NCBI GenBank assembly: GCA_032622095.1
Contig: CP136064.1
Span: 139,829,954-139,893,953, forward strand
Length of the DNA stretch: 64,000 nt
Direction of reading: 5' to 3'
DNA from: Siphonodentalium dalli
Taxonomy: Eukaryota > Mollusca > Scaphopoda > Gadilida > Siphonodentaliidae
Shown here: positions 58,101 through 64,000 of the stretch, piece after piece
Layout: the number at the start of each line of letters is the position of its first letter
How positions within the stretch are numbered: the stretch's first letter is position 1
Translations under genes and position numbers: made by a program
The notes under the pieces: generated by a model
The model's input: only the letters and a program-made list of their open reading frames with translations
Databases searched by the model: none
What the model was told of the DNA's origin: nothing

Positions 58101-59837
58101 CTAGCGACCGTTTTGGATGCCATCTTTTCTGTCAATTGATTTGACGTTTCGAATGGAGGCATGTGAATGTGTGCCCCCAGTGCATCTATGCTCTCCAAAG
58201 CTGGTTGGCGATGGGTGGATGTCCTCTTGGAGTTTCCATATTTGTCTCCAATGTATGATGGCTGGTCTTGGACGGCCATTTTGGATGTCCTCATGGAATT
58301 TGCATATTTGGATTCAATAGTGTCAAAATTCAGTTCACGTAAGGTGGACGCTAAGCCATACAGTCTTCGACTTCCCAAATAGCCATTCTTAGCAAAGTTT
58401 TCAATCAATGCTCGTACTCCGTTCGCAACCCTGACTGACTCTTGCAGCTCGACTCGGAAATAACTTCTCCGCTTTTGGGGGATCCTTTTCTTCATGGTGG
58501 TAGAATCATCATCTTCCCCCTTCATAGAACTTCTGTATATACTCCGGAACTCCTCTTGGACTATACGGACCATGGAATGGGTCTCTCGCCATTCTTCTTG
58601 TGCCTTATCTCCAAGTTTACGAATTCGCTCGAGCTCGATCTTCAAGTTAGCTTTTGGGAGTTTCATCGGCTTATCATATTCACGCAAATCGTCCAAGAGG
58701 TCCCACATCTCACTATTAGCTCTGTAATATTCTTCTAGAATATTTCCCTTCTCCGATTCTAGTTCTTTTAGAAAGCAAACTACATTGTATAGGACTGGAC
58801 CGCCGATATTTTGGGTATGTTTATAATCATCCACAAAGTCGTGCACCTCCTTCTTAAGACAGTCTAACTCTTCCGATTCTTCTAGAAAACTTTTTCTCTG
58901 ATCTCCCAACTGGATGTCTCTTATTTCTCGGACCATTTCATGTCTCCATTCCTCATTCTTTCGCTCACGTCTTTGTTTGATGTTCGATTCTCTCTTGTCA
59001 GTGGGATTCCATGACGGTGATTCGATGGGCTTATCACAATGCCCAACTGAGGGGTAATTGTTTTCCAAACTGGAAATCTCTTTGTAAAACAACAGTATTT
59101 TGGAATTTATGTCCCTCCACTTTTGTTCTTTCTTATTCCTGGATTGAATCTTTTGCACGACGATTTTCCTTTTGTTCTCGGCTTCCTGATAACCCATATG
59201 TTGGTCAAATTTGCCTATAACCTCCCAGTAAATATCTATAATATCCCCGTCTGACAATTCACGGTGAGCTTCCCTCCTCTCACGCCGTAGGTTGATCATG
59301 GTGAGTTGCACGCTCCTTTCACACAAGCCCCTATGAACATAGTCTACAATTAAGTCCCACGTTTTGTTTGTAAGACTCGAGTTCCTCTTCTTGAAAACGC
59401 TCTTTCTCATATTTGGACCGGATGTAGATTATTTCTTCAATAATTATGAGTTTCCCTTTCGCAGTTTCATTCTGTGATTTTAGCTGTTCTTCCATGGCTT
59501 TATAATTTGATTGTATTTGGTCTTCACTTGGTGGTGGGTCGCTTGTTAATGGTACTTTGCCAGGAGGCTGTTCAAATCCAGTTGGCTTTGGCATGTGCAC
59601 AGCATTGGCCCTGGGCTGCTGACAATACCCTGTCGAAAACTCCGGACTATACCGGGGATTGATGGAATATGGCACACCTGGTGGATAATAACCTGGTGCT
59701 TGAGCTGGCCATGGATTATACCCGTGCCCGTATGGTGACGGGTATGGATTCTGTGGATATCCTGGACTTTGTTGTGGGTTGAAGCCATACATGGGAGTTT
59801 GACCTGGTAGGTTGTGACCTTGATTAGTACTGGACAT
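55163..59837 (-). pseudogene. gag-like polyprotein of the pol-less LTR element
   Basis: Start chosen at ATG 59837 (MSSTNQGHNLPGQTPMYG). Residues ~1-110 are Pro/Tyr/Gly/Gln-rich. A long charged, coiled-coil-like region follows (KYEKERFQEEELESYKQN; ENKRKIVVQKIQSRNKKEQK), with a frame change near 59400. The C-terminal half is acidic/Ser-rich with tandem copies of DPPRLDFRDYDVP-VSP and a larger duplicated block (EKMASKT to SAQ-DPP). Same-frame TGA near 57833 and TAG near 57392 interrupt it, and it shifts again between 56075 and 55474. The final part (TNSSTPSNRAFFSKLGGM) ends at a TAG supplied by the LTR. No CCHC knuckle, no DSG/DTG protease and no RT is visible. The gag label rests on position and composition. 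Confidence 0.6.
55168..55178 (-). other. Polypurine tract of the pol-less element
   Basis: GCTTGGGGGAA on the minus strand, directly before the LTR start TGTAGC. It lies within the ORF's last codons. Confidence 0.7.
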
Positions 59838-62390
59838 CTCAATTGAACCCGAACCTAAATAAATCAGGCGTAACCGGCTTATCAATTAATTTATTCCAGT
59901 CTGACCAATCGAGCGTCACGGTATGTAAATACCCAATTCCAAGCGTTTCAGAGTATGATTGGCAAATCAATTGATTAGTGCACTAGCAATAGTGCAGTAC
60001 TACAAGTGATTTGCCCTCTAAACTTCTGAAAACTTTGTAGGTACTTTTAATTTATTTATATCCATTTAAATCAATACACAAAGAAAAAAACCAATTGAAT
60101 ATTCCAACAAGCAATCTGAGCAGCTATCTTATGAATAAATAATATATAATGCAATTTCAACAGGAATGATTGAACACAATCCGAGGTTCCAAACAATCAT
60201 TCCCAGCAAATCTGCATCAGGAAAATACACAACAGGGCTCAGAAAACTTAAGCAATATTCCTAAGAGACCAAAAAATAATGGAAATAAATATACCTATTC
60301 TGATACACTAAACATGGAAATTATCACACAGAGCATACATAACTTATACTATTTAATAGAAAGCAATTAATTTAATACTGTGTAAATGTGTATCAGAAAT
60401 TCACAAAAATTAATACATATCATCAGTGTCTCCAAAGTAAATTTAACTTGTACAGAGAACCTGATCACAGTGACAAAAATATATGAAACAAAAACCAATT
60501 ACATTTAGGTTAATCAGCTCTGAAAGTAAACATAACTTATATTGGCAAGCTGATTGCAAAACTACTGGTAGATAAAGTGAATCAATGTGTATCAATTTAA
60601 CTACAAGATATAGGCTGGCTTAATCCAGACCGTTTCTTATGATAAGAGTAATCTCCCTGGAAGAACGGCAGGATTATGTAAGAAAGTATTGAACGGTTAT
60701 GCCCGCATCAATTTCTAACTTTGAAGTTGATCATTGACTGAACAAGAAATATAGATTTTGTTAACACAATGAAATATGTATTCAGTCAGCGAGTTATGGA
60801 AATATAGAACTTAATAGAAGAAGTTGTATATATGGGAACTATGAACCAATTCAGAAATATATGGAAAATGCCTACTCAAAATACTACAAAAATATAACTT
60901 TGTCTGATAGGCTAAACACAAATAATTCATTCATTCATCAAAAATAACCACATACAAAATACTAATGAAAAAATATGCATATATCATATATGTGTATATA
61001 ATTTATTGAAGAATAAATCAGGGTCTCATAAGTTAATAAACTTATGCTGAGAAACTGATCACATTGACATTAGAAATATAATAAATCAGTGTCTCACAAG
61101 TACATATACTCATACAGAGAAACTAATCACAATGACATGAAAATATATAAATAAATGCAAAACTACAATAAATTATTACCCAAATTTGAATTAAACGAGA
61201 AAACTCGCCTTAATTTATCAAAAGATGTGGAACTCTAAGTTTTTATCCAAATTCGAATTAAACGAGACAACTCGCGTTAGTTCAGGTGGTTAGTTAATCA
61301 AAATCTCTGATTCAAATGTCACATGGAGTGAAACTCATGTGGAGCTGTGTCTTATCCTTGTGGACCGTCCAATACAAACTCTAATATTTGACATCAGATA
61401 GAACAAGTTTCATGCTGATTTTACAAGAATTTCCTTTCAGTTGAATACTGGTTGAGCTGGATTAATTAATATGTTTATACTGGAAACTGTTCAATTTAGT
61501 ATATGAGCTGTTGAAGTTGATCAAATTACTGTCCAATTTTAACTCTGGATATGTTGATATCTGCATAAGGATGAACATGTGATTTTCAGGCTGCTTGGTT
61601 ATCCTTATTCAAATTAAACGAGTGGCTCGCGTTAATATATTAAAAGTCAAGAGCATGAAAATCATGTTGAGTCAACATTGAGAAATGTTGATGTCCAATT
61701 TAAACTCAGATATCTGACATCAAGTTGAACAAGAAATTTTATTTCAGTTGAATCGTGGTTGAGCTGATATAATGAAAATTGTCCAATTTATTGAGAACTG
61801 GCAAATGTTATATTTTCACCACTGGTATTTCACTGGTATGGCATCTAAATTGGTTTGATGGGTGGAACAGAACTATTTAGTTGGTTGTCACTTGTATTCA
61901 TGTTGACTATTGATGAGTTGTGGCATGTTCAAATCAGTTGGCAGATTGAACTACATTGTGATTGACATTTTGTGTAAAAATTAGGTAAGTTTATCTGACC
62001 GTAATTCTGTTGACACTGGGCAGCGAAGTTGTTCAAACCCCTTCCTCTCTCCCCTGTCTTCAAAAACTGGCCAGCTAGCTGTGGTGAAGAATTGATGTCC
62101 GGAAACTATTTTACGTGTGGTCTATTTTTAGACCACCGCGGTGATTTTGTAGCAAACTGACGCACAATTTGCCACAAATGTCGAATTTAGACATTTCAAC
62201 TTGTTGTCAGCAATGTCCATCAGTTAGAATAAGAAATATATATATTTAGCAGCATTTTTACAGTTGAAATATAACCGAACACTGAATGTATAATCTTCAG
62301 GAACGGAAAAACATGACGAAAATGGCAGAAATTCACAAGTCATTTTTTAGACAGTTTTACACATCAAAATACTCTTCTCCGCGTGGATCC
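59838..62390 (-). other. Long 5' leader of the pol-less LTR element, with short repeats
   Basis: About 2.5 kb without a gene. AATTAAACGAG followed by CTCGC-type sequence recurs near 61190, 61255 and 61615, each able to form a small CGAG/CTCG hairpin. Another repeat (ATCAGTGTCTC then CTGATCACA-like) recurs near 60420, 61017 and 61085. Confidence 0.6.
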
Positions 62391-62408
62391 GTGGTTACTT
62401 CGTCGCCA
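62391..62408 (-). other. Primer-binding site of the pol-less LTR element
   Basis: Minus-strand TGGCGACGAAGTAACCAC starts two bases after the right LTR. This is the same 2-base offset and TGGCG start as in the large LTR element, though the following bases differ. Confidence 0.7.
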
Positions 62409-62410
62409 AT

Positions 62411-62623
62411 AAAGCAAAACAGGACATTGTATTCTATTAACAACATGGTTTATTCTATATATATTAGCACAAAAGGTAAGAATGCAAGATGTCAGCCAAT
62501 AAGCGTCTTGTTCGGTCGGTGTCTAGTTCTGTTCTCCTCTTCTTGGTAGCTGGTAGTGACGTCACATCCTCGGGTGCACTCGAACCGGATAACCGGTACT
62601 CTTCGGGACCTAAAACCGCTACA
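62411..62623 (-). repeat. 5' LTR of the pol-less LTR element
   Basis: Matches 54955-55167 except about one base. The outer edge abuts AGGAT at 62624-62628, which lies inside the ISXO2-like reading frame. Confidence 0.9.
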
Positions 62624-63613
62624 AGGATACACCTTTTTTATCCAATCAAAGAATTCTGCGTAAATATTTAACCCTCTTTTATGATTTTTAAACAGCAAAT
62701 GGGCCAAATGGCTTTCAAAGGTTGTGAGGGTGCAGCCAGACATCTGTCTAAAATAGTCTTTACAATGTTTCCAAGCACCCTCAATCGTGTTGGTGTGTAT
62801 CTTAAGGATTTCATTTGTTCTAAGGTTGCGGTACTCGTGAGTGAACTCGTACTTATGCAAAACATTAAAATGTTCGTACCCCAATTCATTTAGCGTATTG
62901 TACGGAAGCCAACCATCACTGAAAATTCTGGAACCAGGCAGCACGTAATATTTGATTATACTGAGTAAAGTCCCTGCGTCGCTTTGCAGCACTGGGAATA
63001 TTAAAAGTTTTTGGGATTGAACTTCAACTAATCCAAAAATCCACAGCTGCATGCCAACTTTCTTCCCCTTTCCATATTTAGATATACGTCCAAATAAACT
63101 CTCATCGATTTGGATGTCTCCAGAAAATCGTATATTCCTCGTTTCTCTATGAACAAATTCACAGAAAACTTCCCTTACATAAGAGGCCCAATTTACTGCG
63201 GTGCTCTTGTATTGGACCCCTGCCATCTTTGAAGATAAACTCAGGTTAGCCGTTTCTAAGTACGATTTTACGAACACGAAAACATCCTGGAATGCAAGTT
63301 TTGTTCGTGAGAAAAATGAGTTTTTCTTTATAGAAATTTCGTGGTTTTTGTTCTTTTTGCATCTCCAAACATATTGTGTTGCATTTTTAGAACGTTTTTG
63401 TAATGTACAAGGACAAGCACAAATTTCGCAGTCCATGGAGTTCGCAATGAACCCCCTATTTTGGAGCCATGTCACAACAAAATATTGATCCTGTGAAAAC
63501 AATCCATAAAAGTTCCAGGGATTGGAAAAATCAGCTGGTTGAACATCACGAAAATTTTGAATTTTTTTTCGGAAATTTCCATAATCGGACGGTTTTTTTT
63601 CCGAACCTGCCAT
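62624..63613 (-). CDS. ISXO2/IS1595 (Merlin-type) DDE transposase, N-terminal part, cut by the LTR element
   Basis: ATG 63613 (MAGSEKKPSDYGNF) is preferred; the frame extends 38 residues upstream without a better start. It has an N-terminal zinc-ribbon-like region (CEICACPC, then VWRCKKNKNHEISI). The DDE catalytic domain follows: QIDESLFGRISKYGKGKK (first Asp), IFSDGWLPYN (second Asp) and HTNTIEGAWKHCKDYF (Glu). All three acidic residues are present and there is no internal stop. At FFDWIKKVYP the frame runs into the LTR; the true continuation is at 54949. Proteins of this type are cut-and-paste transposases or genes derived from them. Intact motifs and the long C-terminal extension leave both open. 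I saw no terminal inverted repeats in the window. Confidence 0.85.
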
Positions 63614-63818
63614 TGTCAAAGATATGAACGAATAAGGCAAATTGGAGAAGGCAAGAAGAGGGGCGATTGGCAGTAGAAAAACTTTACAAATCTGACCAAT
63701 ATAATGATCATATCTATAATTAGTCATTCCAATTGGCCCTTATTTGGGAAGAAGTCGTAGTTCAAAGTAGCTAACTTCCCTAAAAAGCATGCTGGGTTCG
63801 GGTTGTTTACATGTAATA

Positions 63819-63977
63819 CAATCAGGTAATGACATTCTCGTGTGAACATATACGTGCGTGCACTTTTGATTGGTGAGTGTGGCCATATTTGGTCGTACAA
63901 TCAGGTAATGACATTCTCGTGTGAACATACATGTACGTGCGTGGAATTTTGATTGGTGAGTGTTGCCATATTTGGTC
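63819..63977. repeat. 79-bp tandem duplication upstream of the ISXO2-like gene
   Basis: CAATCAGGTAATGACATTCT starts copies at 63819 and 63898; both end TGGCCATATTTGGTC or close variants. The repeats lie about 200 bases upstream of the chosen start codon and could be promoter-proximal or part of a transposon end. Confidence 0.85.
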
Positions 63978-64000
63978 ATAAGAATCTGTCATTTGGTCAA

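Larger units (their letters stand above)
54955..62623 (-). mobile_element. 7.7-kb LTR element encoding only a gag-like protein, inserted in an ISXO2-like gene
   Basis: 213-bp LTRs at 54955-55167 and 62411-62623 differ at about one position. AGGAT flanks both ends (54950-54954 and 62624-62628). On the minus strand a TGGCGAC PBS follows the right LTR and a G-rich polypurine tract precedes the left one. The interior has a 2.5-kb leader and one long, partly broken ORF without any protease, RT, RNase H or integrase motif. It must have been mobilised in trans, like the GAG-only or LARD-type elements described in plants (analogy). Near-identical LTRs mean a recent insertion. Confidence 0.88.

Overview
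The window looks like accessory, repeat-rich DNA from an animal nuclear genome. It is AT-rich, has no operons, and is packed with metazoan-type mobile elements: Helitron, Ty3/gypsy-like LTR elements, several non-LTR retrotransposon (LINE) lineages, an ISXO2/Merlin-type DDE transposase and non-autonomous DNA elements. The mix is what I would expect of a marine invertebrate such as a mollusc, lancelet or similar, but the sequence alone does not fix the phylum. I found no confident single-copy host gene. All boundaries and mismatch counts were read by eye.

Layout. 1-2115: 3' part of an autonomous Helitron helicase, frameshifted near its end and followed by a partial repeat of itself. 2116-7940: non-coding, with a 140-bp near-perfect palindrome and an array of short hairpins. 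7945-27659: one large minus-strand LTR retrotransposon, with 355-bp LTRs, GTAA target duplication, PBS and PPT. It carries gag, RNase H and integrase, with the integrase running into a PHD finger. A further ORF after integrase ends in a TatD-type nuclease domain. Protease and reverse transcriptase are missing. Two LINE segments of opposite orientation, a separate LINE ORF1 and a satellite-like array occupy the middle. 28707-29852: two head-to-tail non-autonomous Helitrons filled with a 121-bp tandem repeat. 30245-33110: a 301-bp tandem duplication, then diverged ~350-bp repeats that recur inverted at 42600-44011. 34927-41291: a 6.4-kb LINE flanked by an exact 100-bp direct repeat. 44311-44620: a second large palindrome, then TTAA-flanked MITEs. 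46060-49483: a third LINE. 49552-53073: a non-autonomous DNA transposon with 25-bp TIRs and many subterminal repeats. 54347-63613: an ISXO2-like transposase gene split by a second LTR element (54955-62623), which has LTRs, TSD, PBS and PPT but encodes only a gag-like protein and no recognisable pol.

The genes do not form one pathway; they are layers of insertions. The most interesting system is the first LTR element, in which integrase carries a chromatin-reader-like PHD finger and a downstream ORF carries a TatD metal-dependent nuclease. Second is the pol-less LTR element sitting exactly inside an otherwise continuous ISXO2 transposase reading frame.
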